Below are positions 7,443 to 13,899 of a stretch of DNA of 35,157 bases, piece by piece. Source of the DNA: a virus; the IMG/VR virus record IMGVR_UViG_3300042519_001442, positions 1 through 35,157 of that record; one strand, 5' to 3'. The notes beneath the pieces are model-generated. The model was not told the DNA's origin. It saw only the letters and a program-made list of their open reading frames with translations, and did no database searches. Numbering within the stretch: position 1 is the stretch's first letter; each line of letters opens with the position of its first letter. The translations under genes and the position numbers were made by a program.

Positions 7443-7627
7443 ACATCGATTACACATCCCTGCTGGTTAAGCTCGGCCTCGCCCTGCTGCCGACCTTCGG
7501 CTTCTGGGTCATCATCGTCACCATCGACTGTATGTTGAACGACGGCGACCTTGAACGCAGGTTCGACTACCTGTTTCCCTGCGCGCTTATCTTCTTCGCG
7601 GCGGTCTATGTTTGGCAAAACCGCTGA
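7439..7627 (+). CDS. Small membrane protein, two helices
   Basis: A 62-residue protein with two hydrophobic segments (about 8-28 and 43-58) joined by a short acidic loop. It starts in an ATGA overlap with a Shine-Dalgarno-like AAGGGGGA upstream. Size and topology would allow a holin or pinholin, and it shares an operon with the transglycosylase at 9759, but a better holin candidate lies at 16277. It could also act in superinfection exclusion. Confidence 0.55.
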   Translation: MNIDYTSLLVKLGLALLPTFGFWVIIVTIDCMLNDGDLERRFDYLFPCALIFFAAVYVWQNR

Positions 7628-7650
7628 TCACTTAACCACACTAAGCAACC

Positions 7651-7989
7651 ATGACCAAACCTAAACTCCGCAAAAAAGCGGAGATTAACCCTCCACAATC
7701 TCCGCACGACGGTATTCACACTTGCTCCAAGGGGTGCAAGAAGCCGGGTTGCACCCGAACCCTGCGTGACACCATCGAGGAGCAGGACAAGCAGATATTG
7801 ATGCTCAAACGAGACGTCCTTGAACACGCCTCAAAAGCCCGCATCCTTGACGAGTTCATGCAACGCTTCGACGGGATACTGTATGCCCACAACTGCAAGG
7901 GGGTGGCTTATGATACGCACGCTAAGCTCGACCAACTGCGCTGGGATTACATCAACTGGAAGATTCCCCAGGAGGAACAAGGACTATGA
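7651..7989 (+). CDS. Hypothetical protein with a small Cys cluster and coiled coil
   Basis: The 112-residue product has a basic N-terminus, a cysteine/lysine motif CSKGCKKPGC (about 25-34) that might bind zinc, then a helical, probably coiled-coil segment (about 38-72). The DNA here is visibly richer in A and T than the neighbours, hinting at separate origin. It overlaps the next start by 4 bases. Confidence 0.65.
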   Translation: MTKPKLRKKAEINPPQSPHDGIHTCSKGCKKPGCTRTLRDTIEEQDKQILMLKRDVLEHASKARILDEFMQRFDGILYAHNCKGVAYDTHAKLDQLRWDYINWKIPQEEQGL

Positions 7990-8336
7990 GCGAACCTGAT
8001 CCTTTCAAAATTAGCGAAGCCGTCATCGACCTATGGCGTTGCTATACCATCGAACGCGACATGGCTAAAGAGCTGGAAGCCGAGAACGCCCGCCTCAAGG
8101 CCCATGTCGAGAGGCTCAAATCCGAACCGGATGCCCTCACCGCTTATCTCTACGCCGACACGCTACGCCGTGACGATATCAAGACGCTGAAAGCACATAT
8201 CGAGCGGCTGACCAAGGCCGGGGATGCGATGGCTAATAACATTCCCTATTATGCCGATGTGGACATCTCAGCAGAAACCCTGCGTGAGTTTACGGACAAG
8301 TGGAACGCCGCCAAGGAGGGCAAGCCCCATGCCTAA
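7986..8336 (+). CDS. Coiled-coil protein, 116 residues
   Basis: It starts at ATG 7986 with a strong Shine-Dalgarno sequence (GGAGGAA, 7971-7977). Long heptad-patterned helices span about 22-48 (ELEAENARLKAHVERLK) and 62-78. The IERLTKAGDAM segment resembles KAGDTLM in the 7218 gene, so the two are probably paralogous in part. No function recognised. Confidence 0.65.
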   Translation: MSEPDPFKISEAVIDLWRCYTIERDMAKELEAENARLKAHVERLKSEPDALTAYLYADTLRRDDIKTLKAHIERLTKAGDAMANNIPYYADVDISAETLREFTDKWNAAKEGKPHA

Positions 8337-8487
8337 GCCCACCCGCAAGCGCCGCCCCGAGCTGAGCCGTCCCGGCCTCAAGCAACTCACCCCCGCCGAG
8401 AAGCGCATCGTGGCCGAGCGTCTCGCCGATCACCGCAAGCGCTGGGAATACCTGTTCAGCCTCAACGTCTGGAAGCCTGCCAAATGA
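8329..8487 (+). CDS. Short basic protein, 52 residues
   Basis: A strongly basic N-terminus (KPTRKRRP) is followed by a helix (TPAEKRIVAERLADHRKRWEY). The start overlaps the upstream gene by 8 bases and has an excellent Shine-Dalgarno sequence, AAGGAGGG at 8313-8320, 8 nt before ATG. The charge suggests nucleic-acid binding, but no family was recognised. Confidence 0.6.
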   Translation: MPKPTRKRRPELSRPGLKQLTPAEKRIVAERLADHRKRWEYLFSLNVWKPAK

Positions 8488-8837
8488 CCACGCCCTATAA
8501 CCCGCGCTCGTCGGTCGGCGAACTGCACGACCTCATCGACAAGTTCGTGCCGGTCCGCGAGGCCGCGCTCCAGGAGCACTACATGAAGGCCGCCGAGACG
8601 CGGGCCTTGCTCAAGAAGCTCGGCTGCTGGCCGACCGACAAGCGCAAGCCCGTCGAGCCTAGGGGCAAGAAGCCGAAGGCCGGCAAACTCGCCAGCGAGC
8701 TAGGCCGCGAGGCTTACCACTGGGCGTTCAAGAATAACGCCACCTACACCGAGGCCGCCGAACGCTTCCGCGTCGATGCCAACTCAATCCACTCTTACCG
8801 CCAATACCGCAAACTCCCTAAACTCCGCACCAAATGA
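8484..8837 (+). CDS. HTH-like hypothetical protein, 117 residues
   Basis: The N-terminal half is helical. A Lys/Pro-rich linker (about 52-66) follows, then a C-terminal segment (about 72-110) ending in a helix-turn-helix-like pattern (YTEAAERFRVDANSIHSYRQYR). It may be a small DNA-binding regulator. ATGA-type overlaps couple it to both neighbours. Confidence 0.65.
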   Translation: MTTPYNPRSSVGELHDLIDKFVPVREAALQEHYMKAAETRALLKKLGCWPTDKRKPVEPRGKKPKAGKLASELGREAYHWAFKNNATYTEAAERFRVDANSIHSYRQYRKLPKLRTK

Positions 8838-9202
8838 GCAACCTACCAGACTACGATGAAATCACCCGGCTCCGGCTACGCCTTGCCGAGGTCGAACTCC
8901 AGCGCGATGCCTTCAAGGCCATGGCCGACAAGGCCGTGACCGACCTGATCCGTCAGGTCATGGACCGCGAACGCTGGCAGGTCGGACTCCCCGGCGTAGC
9001 GACCTACACCTACGACCCGAAGGAAGCCGCAACCCTACGCCAAGACGACAAGGTTTCGACCTACGAGATACAAGGCAAGCAGGTGTCAAAGGAACTGTAT
9101 GACGTCGCCAAGGAGCAGGAGCACCTAATGGCTGTAATCGACAATGTAATTGAGCGTCTAGACGGCCTCAAGAAACCCGCCAAGCGCAAACGCCGTGGCT
9201 GA
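8834..9202 (+). CDS. Hypothetical protein, 122 residues
   Basis: A helical, coiled-coil-like N-terminus (about 7-45), a central beta-like segment, a second helix (about 83-113) and a very basic tail (KKPAKRKRRG). No motif or family recognised; the tail suggests contact with nucleic acid. It overlaps the upstream gene by 4 and the next by 8 bases. Confidence 0.65.
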   Translation: MSNLPDYDEITRLRLRLAEVELQRDAFKAMADKAVTDLIRQVMDRERWQVGLPGVATYTYDPKEAATLRQDDKVSTYEIQGKQVSKELYDVAKEQEHLMAVIDNVIERLDGLKKPAKRKRRG

Positions 9203-9452
9203 GCACGAACTGACGGTCAAGCACCGTGGCCAAGAATACCAGGTCATCCTCGACGGCCCGGCCATGTATGTGGACGACTCCTTCGACCATGCCTTCGGCA
9301 CGGAGATTCGCGGCCATTGGGAACTGAACTGGGAAGAGACGGAAATCGTCTCGGTCATCGACACCGACGGCGAAGAGATTGACCCCTACGAGGTGGTCGG
9401 CCTGACCCGCGCAATCAAGGAAGCCACCGATGACCTCGAGATCACGGACTAA
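9195..9452 (+). CDS. Hypothetical acidic protein, 85 residues
   Basis: It begins at GTG 9195 inside the end of the previous gene. The protein is beta-rich and acidic (many Asp and Glu), with the look of a small compact domain. No family recognised. It overlaps the start of the HTH gene at 9430 by 23 bases. Confidence 0.6.
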   Translation: MAEHELTVKHRGQEYQVILDGPAMYVDDSFDHAFGTEIRGHWELNWEETEIVSVIDTDGEEIDPYEVVGLTRAIKEATDDLEITD

Positions 9453-9762
9453 CTACGGGCTGGTGAAGGCCGCCGTCATCGCCACGGCCTCCCCGCAGCT
9501 GACGGTCGAACAGGTCGCCACCCTTACCGGGCACAACCTGCGGTCGGTCCGTTGCGCCATCAAGCACCTCGGCCTGCCCTCCCTCCGCGAGCGCCGCCCC
9601 AAGGGGTCCATCAAGGACCTCGTCCTGGCTGGGCATGAGCAGGGGATGACCGTCCCGCAACTGGCCGAGACTAGCGGGGTTTCCCGTTACACCCTCTACG
9701 CCACCTACCGAAGGCTCGGCCTGACCCCCTGCGTGGCCCGCCAAGGCCGCCCTACCCTATGA
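9430..9762 (+). CDS. Double helix-turn-helix regulator candidate
   Basis: This 110-residue protein contains two tandem HTH-like units: about 24-49 (LTVEQVATLTGHNLRSVRCAIKHLG) and about 73-98 (MTVPQLAETSGVSRYTLYATYRRLG). A basic linker (RERRPKGS) joins them. Two similar HTH units in one chain recall paired-domain or resolvase-like DNA-binding proteins without the catalytic part. Directly upstream of the endolysin and coupled to it by ATGA, it is a plausible late-gene regulator, but its targets are unknown. Confidence 0.7.
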   Translation: MTSRSRTNYGLVKAAVIATASPQLTVEQVATLTGHNLRSVRCAIKHLGLPSLRERRPKGSIKDLVLAGHEQGMTVPQLAETSGVSRYTLYATYRRLGLTPCVARQGRPTL

Positions 9763-10232
9763 CCCTAGTCCTAGCCCTCTCTGCCGCCCTGCTGACCTCT
9801 GAGGCCATCCCAGAGCCTACCCTGCAGGCCGTCGAACAGGTCGAGTCCTCTGGCCGTGGGGCGTCTACCCCTCGGGGTGACGGGGGAAAAGCCCTCGGCT
9901 GCCTTCAGTGGCACTCGGTGGCGTGGAAGGATTGCTCGGCCATCAGGCGCAAGGCAGGGCTGGCCGTTTATCCCTATGCCGATGCCGCGAACCCGGCCAA
10001 GGCGCGGGACTACGCTCGCACCTGGTTGACCGTCCTGAAGGTCAGGCTCGCCGACCAGATCGGGAGACAGCCTTTCCCCGGCGAAATCTGGCTGGCTTGG
10101 AATCTCGGCTGGACGGGCTTCCGTCGCTACGGTTTCCAGTGGGCCGAGGTTCCTGCAGCCAAGTTCAACAAGGCGCGGCAGGTCAACACGCTGGCTTGGC
10201 GCTTGCCAAGACGCGACCATCTCGCAAAGTAA
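9759..10232 (+). CDS. Secreted lytic transglycosylase-like endolysin
   Basis: This 157-residue protein should cleave peptidoglycan. Residues 1-16 form a signal-like hydrophobic segment. The mature part has the SLT-type pattern: catalytic Glu29 in VESSGRG, LGCLQW (about 46-51) matching the GxxQ element, and AWNLGWTGF (about 113-121) matching the AYNxG element. The family cuts the glycan strand between MurNAc and GlcNAc. It is the last gene of the plus-strand block, followed by a terminator. It lies well away from the holin-type genes at 15979-17521, so lysis functions are split between two operons. A virion-associated or entry role is an alternative. Confidence 0.8.
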   Translation: MTLVLALSAALLTSEAIPEPTLQAVEQVESSGRGASTPRGDGGKALGCLQWHSVAWKDCSAIRRKAGLAVYPYADAANPAKARDYARTWLTVLKVRLADQIGRQPFPGEIWLAWNLGWTGFRRYGFQWAEVPAAKFNKARQVNTLAWRLPRRDHLAK

Positions 10233-10292
10233 CAAGCGAGGCCCGGACAAAATCAATTGTGCGGGATCGCAACTGAGGGCAGTTCGGGCTTC

Positions 10293-10314
10293 GGGCCATC
10301 CGCAAGGGTGGCCC
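10293..10314 (+). terminator. Convergent terminator hairpin
   Basis: GGGCCATCC pairs with GGGTGGCCC across a GCAA tetraloop, giving a 9-bp stem with one G-T pair, followed on the plus strand by TTATGCTTT. It sits exactly between the convergent endolysin and winged-helix genes. The T-tract is weak on both strands. Confidence 0.65.
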
Positions 10315-10809
10315 TTATGCTTTGTAGAGCCGGTCGAGCTCCGACTTCTTGTAGTAGGCGTTAAGGTGCAGGCCGATGACGCCGCGAGGGGTCTTCCAAT
10401 ACCTGGGCTTCAGTCCTGCCCGGGCGACCCTGCCGCGCACGGCCACGTCGGACACGTTCACGGACACGGCGAAATCGACGAGGCGCACCCAGCCCTTGGG
10501 AACCTTGTCGGCGCGGTGGGCGAAGAGCTGCTCGGACGCTTCCTTGACCGTCTTATACGGCGGGACGGGGCGGTAGACGTAAGCCTTGTGGCACTGGCCT
10601 GTGCCTGACTTGAACTGATGGGGCTGACGTTCCAGCAGGCCACGGCGGTATAGGTCGTAAGCCCTGGTCGAGGCGTTGCGCGTGTGCGACATACGCAGGT
10701 CCTGCCTGATCTGCTCGACGGTGGTCCAGCCTTCGGGGCACGGGTAGGTGACCGGCTCGCGGTTGAGTTCGGCCATCAGGACGGAGAGCAGCTTGCTGGT
10801 GTTGCTCAT
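10315..10809 (-). CDS. Winged-helix-like DNA-binding protein
   Basis: This 164-residue protein starts at ATG 10809, overlapping the metallophosphatase stop by 4 bases. An N-terminal winged-helix-like region (about 25-60: TTVEQIRQDLRMSHTRNASTRAYDLYRRGLLER) is followed by a second HTH-like part near 105-135 (VNVSDVAVRGRVARAGLKP). The sequence looks like a two-domain DNA-binding protein. Last gene of the 13031-10315 operon. Its target is unknown; regulation of early genes is one possibility. Confidence 0.75.
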   Translation of the reverse strand: MSNTSKLLSVLMAELNREPVTYPCPEGWTTVEQIRQDLRMSHTRNASTRAYDLYRRGLLERQPHQFKSGTGQCHKAYVYRPVPPYKTVKEASEQLFAHRADKVPKGWVRLVDFAVSVNVSDVAVRGRVARAGLKPRYWKTPRGVIGLHLNAYYKKSELDRLYKA

Positions 10810-11564
10810 ACGTTGATGCGCCACGGCTGGCCTGCCAGTTCCTGCGGGTGGACGTAGAGGGTGGGCACGATCAGGTCGTCCGAGTATTCCCCATAGCAGA
10901 TGGCCTGCCCCCACGAGAACGTCTTTCTCCTGGTATTGGCGTAGTCCATGCAACCCATGCGCGTGAGCGTGCCGACGTTGATGCCCAGGGGAGAGTCGTC
11001 GCGGCGACCCTTGGCGATGCCCGGGGAATGGGTATGCCCGAAGATGACCACGGACACCCCGCCCTTGCAGTACATCTCGGCCATGTCTCGGCAGGCGTTC
11101 TCGTTGTAGATGGAGCCGTGGGTGATCAGGCCGTTGCCGATGCGTGAGCCTTCCCAGATTCCGTTATAGGGTATCTGCTTGGCCTTCAGCTTGAGGCAGT
11201 GCTGTTGAATCTGGACTAGCAGCAGGCGGGCGCACTCGGCGATGACCTGGTTGGATGATTGCGAGAGACGGCGCAAGCGGACCTCATGGTTGCCGTCGTG
11301 TATGACGAGCTCGAGGTCCTTGTAGGCTTTCAGCTGCTCGAGGAAGGCGAGCCCCTCCTCGACGTCAGGGCCGAGCGGGTCGCCGTCGCCCTTGCCGTTG
11401 CCCATCATGGGCGAGAGGTCGGTGTAGTCCCCGGCGTGGTCGAAGCGGTGGGGCTGGAAAGCCTTGATGAAATCCGTGACGGCCTTGCCTGCCGCCGGGT
11501 CGATGAGATGCCCGTGCGAGCAACTGACGACCGCGAACCGCTTCCACTTCCGGGTGATGTTCAT
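10806..11564 (-). CDS. Calcineurin-like metallophosphoesterase
   Basis: The 252-residue protein has the metallophosphatase motif series: SCSHGH (14-19), GDYTD (45-49), GNHE (91-94), an H at 149 (LITHGS) and GHTH (176-179). The family binds two metal ions and hydrolyses phosphodiesters or phosphomonoesters; phage members include Mre11/SbcD-like nucleases and protein phosphatases. The first motif normally reads DxH, but here Cys15 replaces the Asp while His17 is kept. Start at ATG 11564 overlaps the kinase stop. Neighbours in nucleotide and DNA metabolism favour a DNA- or nucleotide-directed role. Confidence 0.87.
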   Translation of the reverse strand: MNITRKWKRFAVVSCSHGHLIDPAAGKAVTDFIKAFQPHRFDHAGDYTDLSPMMGNGKGDGDPLGPDVEEGLAFLEQLKAYKDLELVIHDGNHEVRLRRLSQSSNQVIAECARLLLVQIQQHCLKLKAKQIPYNGIWEGSRIGNGLITHGSIYNENACRDMAEMYCKGGVSVVIFGHTHSPGIAKGRRDDSPLGINVGTLTRMGCMDYANTRRKTFSWGQAICYGEYSDDLIVPTLYVHPQELAGQPWRINV

Positions 11565-12181
11565 CGGTATAGGCTCATGGACTGGGTGAACTTGCGAGCC
11601 CACTGCCTGATCTGCTCGACGGACTTGTCCGGGAAGCACACCTGCAGGGCGTTGCCCTTGCGGAAGTAGCCGTGCGCGGCCATCAGCCCGATGGACTCGG
11701 CCTCGGCGTTGTTGGCGGGGAGGTTGAACTGGCGCTCGATGTAGATCGGGACGTAAGCCCAGCCGCGTTTTACGCAGAGGGCTTCGAGCTTTTCATATTC
11801 ATTGGCGTACCTCATATCGGGAACCAAGATGACCGAATGCTCGGAGCCGGAGTCCTTGCAGGTGATGTCGGCCCAGTTGTTGATGTGCTCGATGACCTTG
11901 TCCACCCAGACGTTCTGGTTCTGCGTGCGGCAGTATTCCCCGTAGGCGACCAGGAGCGGACGGAGCGCGGCCTTCTTGGTCGTGTCCTCGGTGAAGACGT
12001 CGATGTTCACGCCCGCCTCGTCGAGCGCGATCTGGAGGGACTCCTTCAGCGCGTCGGCGAACTTGAGGACGATGCAGGAATACTCGGGCTCGTCCTGTTC
12101 GAGCAGCTCGTAGATGGAGTCTGCGAGGGAATCTTTCCCTGCGCGTGCGAACCCCGCGATAGGTATGACCACGTGTTTCAT
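11561..12181 (-). CDS. Deoxynucleoside monophosphate kinase-like P-loop protein
   Basis: A 206-residue protein with a P-loop at residues 10-18 (GFARAGKDS) straight after the first strand. The form GxxxxGKDxxA is typical of phage dNMP kinases, which phosphorylate dNMPs to supply phage DNA synthesis. A conserved-looking VPDMRYANEYE segment lies near residue 140. ATG 12181 overlaps the HNH stop by 4 bases. The operon also has an HNH nuclease and phosphoesterase. The exact substrate is not visible in the sequence. Confidence 0.83.
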   Translation of the reverse strand: MKHVVIPIAGFARAGKDSLADSIYELLEQDEPEYSCIVLKFADALKESLQIALDEAGVNIDVFTEDTTKKAALRPLLVAYGEYCRTQNQNVWVDKVIEHINNWADITCKDSGSEHSVILVPDMRYANEYEKLEALCVKRGWAYVPIYIERQFNLPANNAEAESIGLMAAHGYFRKGNALQVCFPDKSVEQIRQWARKFTQSMSLYR

Positions 12182-12759
12182 TGTTTGTAGGAAAGGACTG
12201 CTTTGCAGATGTTGATGAACTCCTGGTCTGTCAGGTCGTTCTTGCACTGGTTAACCTCTGGCGAAAGCCACTGAAGGTTTGAGGGATGGTTCAGCCCACC
12301 CTTAGACACCGGGATGATGTGATCCAACTCTGCGGTGCGGTCGAGGCGTTTACCAGTCAGGGCACAACGGCCACGCTGTTTATGCCACAGCCAAAAGATG
12401 GCCACAGTTAGCTCTTTGATGTCACCCTGCTTAGTGCGGCATACTGATGCGCTAGCCCTGCGTTGGAAGAAGCGTCGCTTAGACCTTCTGCGCTCAACCT
12501 CCTTCACCCTATCTCTGTTCTTCTCGCGCCAGCGTTTGATTGCGGCGCGGTGGCTCTCCTTATTCTTCTCACGCCAACGTGCCTGGACTGCTTTTGCCTC
12601 TTCAGGGTTTGCAAGTTTCCAAGCCTTAAGGCGAGCAAGCCACTTTGCCTTTGTAGCTTTAACCTTTTCAGGGTTGGCTTTAACCCAAGCCTTCTGGTTT
12701 GCCTTTGACCTTTCTGGGTTTGCTAACGCCCAAGCCTTTGATCGTTCTGCGGGAGTCAT
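12178..12759 (-). CDS. HNH endonuclease with N-terminal helical repeats
   Basis: This 193-residue protein has two parts. Residues 1-95 are Lys/Ala/Trp-rich helical repeats (KAWxxANPExxKA), shared with the 6319 gene and probably DNA-binding. Residues 130-180 form the HNH domain: Cys132, LDHIIP with His147, SKGGxNHPSN with Asn161, and NQCKND. The usual second cysteine of the first CxxC is missing (CALT). Codon use is visibly less GC-rich than the neighbours, suggesting acquisition as a homing-type element, yet it is joined to both neighbours by 4-base overlaps. It might also act in packaging or DNA degradation. Confidence 0.9.
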   Translation of the reverse strand: MTPAERSKAWALANPERSKANQKAWVKANPEKVKATKAKWLARLKAWKLANPEEAKAVQARWREKNKESHRAAIKRWREKNRDRVKEVERRRSKRRFFQRRASASVCRTKQGDIKELTVAIFWLWHKQRGRCALTGKRLDRTAELDHIIPVSKGGLNHPSNLQWLSPEVNQCKNDLTDQEFINICKAVLSYKQ

Positions 12760-13031
12760 AGGGAAGTCTTGCGGTAGCCTTGGGACCAGAGCAGGTCGGT
12801 CAGTTCCCGCGACACGCGGTCAACCTTCGGCTCCCGGGCTTTCCAATCTGATAGGTGCAGGCCCTCATGCAGGAGGACGCGGAGGTTCTCCTTCGCCCCG
12901 ACGATGTTGGGGTCGAGCTCGATGGTGTTGTCCTTCTTGGAAGCGAGCCCACCGATGTCGCCCGGTAGCGGACGAACGATGACCTTCGGCACCTTGGGCT
13001 TGCGTCCCATGGGAGCAGGTTCGCCCTGCAT
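12756..13031 (-). CDS. Small HExxH putative metallopeptidase
   Basis: The 91-residue product carries HEGLH (HExxH zinc-binding pattern, about residues 55-59) followed by SD, which fits a gluzincin or minigluzincin-like peptidase core. A basic N-terminus precedes it. ATG 13031 is the first start; an ATG at 13010 (MGRKPK) is an alternative. It is the first gene of the operon that follows the terminator after RecT. Substrate unknown; it might process a host protein. No third zinc ligand can be assigned with confidence. Confidence 0.65.
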   Translation of the reverse strand: MQGEPAPMGRKPKVPKVIVRPLPGDIGGLASKKDNTIELDPNIVGAKENLRVLLHEGLHLSDWKAREPKVDRVSRELTDLLWSQGYRKTSL

Positions 13032-13052
13032 CTGGACTTACGCAAACAATAA

Positions 13053-13078
13053 GGCCCGCCCCCTTTCGAGGACGGGCC
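13053..13078 (-). terminator. Rho-independent terminator after recT
   Basis: On the minus strand GGCCCG and CGGGCC pair as a six-base GC stem with further inner pairs, followed by TTATTGTTTG. It lies between the RecT stop (13105) and the start at 13031, ending the recombination operon. Confidence 0.75.
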
Positions 13079-13104
13079 CGGCTACACGGCACTCCTGCGT
13101 CAGC

Positions 13105-13893
13105 CTAAACGTCGATGGGCTCGTCTCCCTGAGGCGCGGCCTCGGTGGGCTCGCTGGCCTTGGCCTTCTTGACCAGGTCCTTCACGGCTTCGGCAGCAGG
13201 CTGGACCGGCTGACCTTCGACCGTGCGCTGGCCATACTCGGCCTCGTTGTCCTTGCGGATAGCCTCCTGCACGTCACGCGGCAGGCGGGGGAGCCACTTG
13301 GCGAGGCGCTTGAAGGCGGTCTTCTTCCACATCTCCATGGGGTAGGTCGCCCATGGGCCGGAGTTGCCGGAGCGGCTGGCCTTGCGGATGGCCTCGACCT
13401 CGGCCTTGCTCATCTGGATTGCGGCGGTTTCCCCGTCCTTGAAGCGGACCATGGCGTAGACCGCGTAGGCTTCGCCCCGGTCCTTGGACAGGTCCACGAC
13501 GTGCTCCTCGACCTTGCCCAGGTTGAACCGATACTTGTCATTCTGGCAGACGATATCGGCGTGGATGTGGGCGACTTCGCCCGATCGCATGACGAGCGCA
13601 AGGATGCCCTTGTAGTCGAACTGCAGGGTGGCGTCGTTGCCGTAGGGGATGAGGTGGGCGTGGTGGCCGTCAGGCATCAGACCCCACTGGGCGGCCTGCA
13701 GGACCACGGAGGCCACGCTGGCGGGGGTGCAGTCCCACAGCTTGGGGTTCTTGTTGCACGCGGTGATGACGCAGCGCATGAAGCGGCTGGCGTCGTCGGC
13801 GTTGGGCAGGGCCTTGGCGACCTGCTCCTGAAGACCAGCCGAGCGGACGAGCTCGACGGTGTTCTTGGGGGGGAGTGCGGGTGTGTTGCTCAT
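13105..13893 (-). CDS. recT: RecT-family single-strand annealing protein
   Basis: This 262-residue protein is a clear RecT. It shows the conserved central region (LQAAQWGLMPDGHHAHLIPY, then LQFDYKGILAL), SRSGNSGPW and the hallmark MWKKTAFKRLAKWLP (about 203-217). RecT binds single-stranded DNA and anneals complementary strands after an exonuclease resects the ends. The C-terminal 45 residues are acidic and low-complexity. The exonuclease stop is only 6 bases upstream. The leader TAATCTCCC directly before ATG is a shortened form of the start-box leader. The gene is closed by the terminator at 13053-13078. Confidence 0.97.
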   Translation of the reverse strand: MSNTPALPPKNTVELVRSAGLQEQVAKALPNADDASRFMRCVITACNKNPKLWDCTPASVASVVLQAAQWGLMPDGHHAHLIPYGNDATLQFDYKGILALVMRSGEVAHIHADIVCQNDKYRFNLGKVEEHVVDLSKDRGEAYAVYAMVRFKDGETAAIQMSKAEVEAIRKASRSGNSGPWATYPMEMWKKTAFKRLAKWLPRLPRDVQEAIRKDNEAEYGQRTVEGQPVQPAAEAVKDLVKKAKASEPTEAAPQGDEPIDV

Positions 13894-13899
13894 GGGAGA

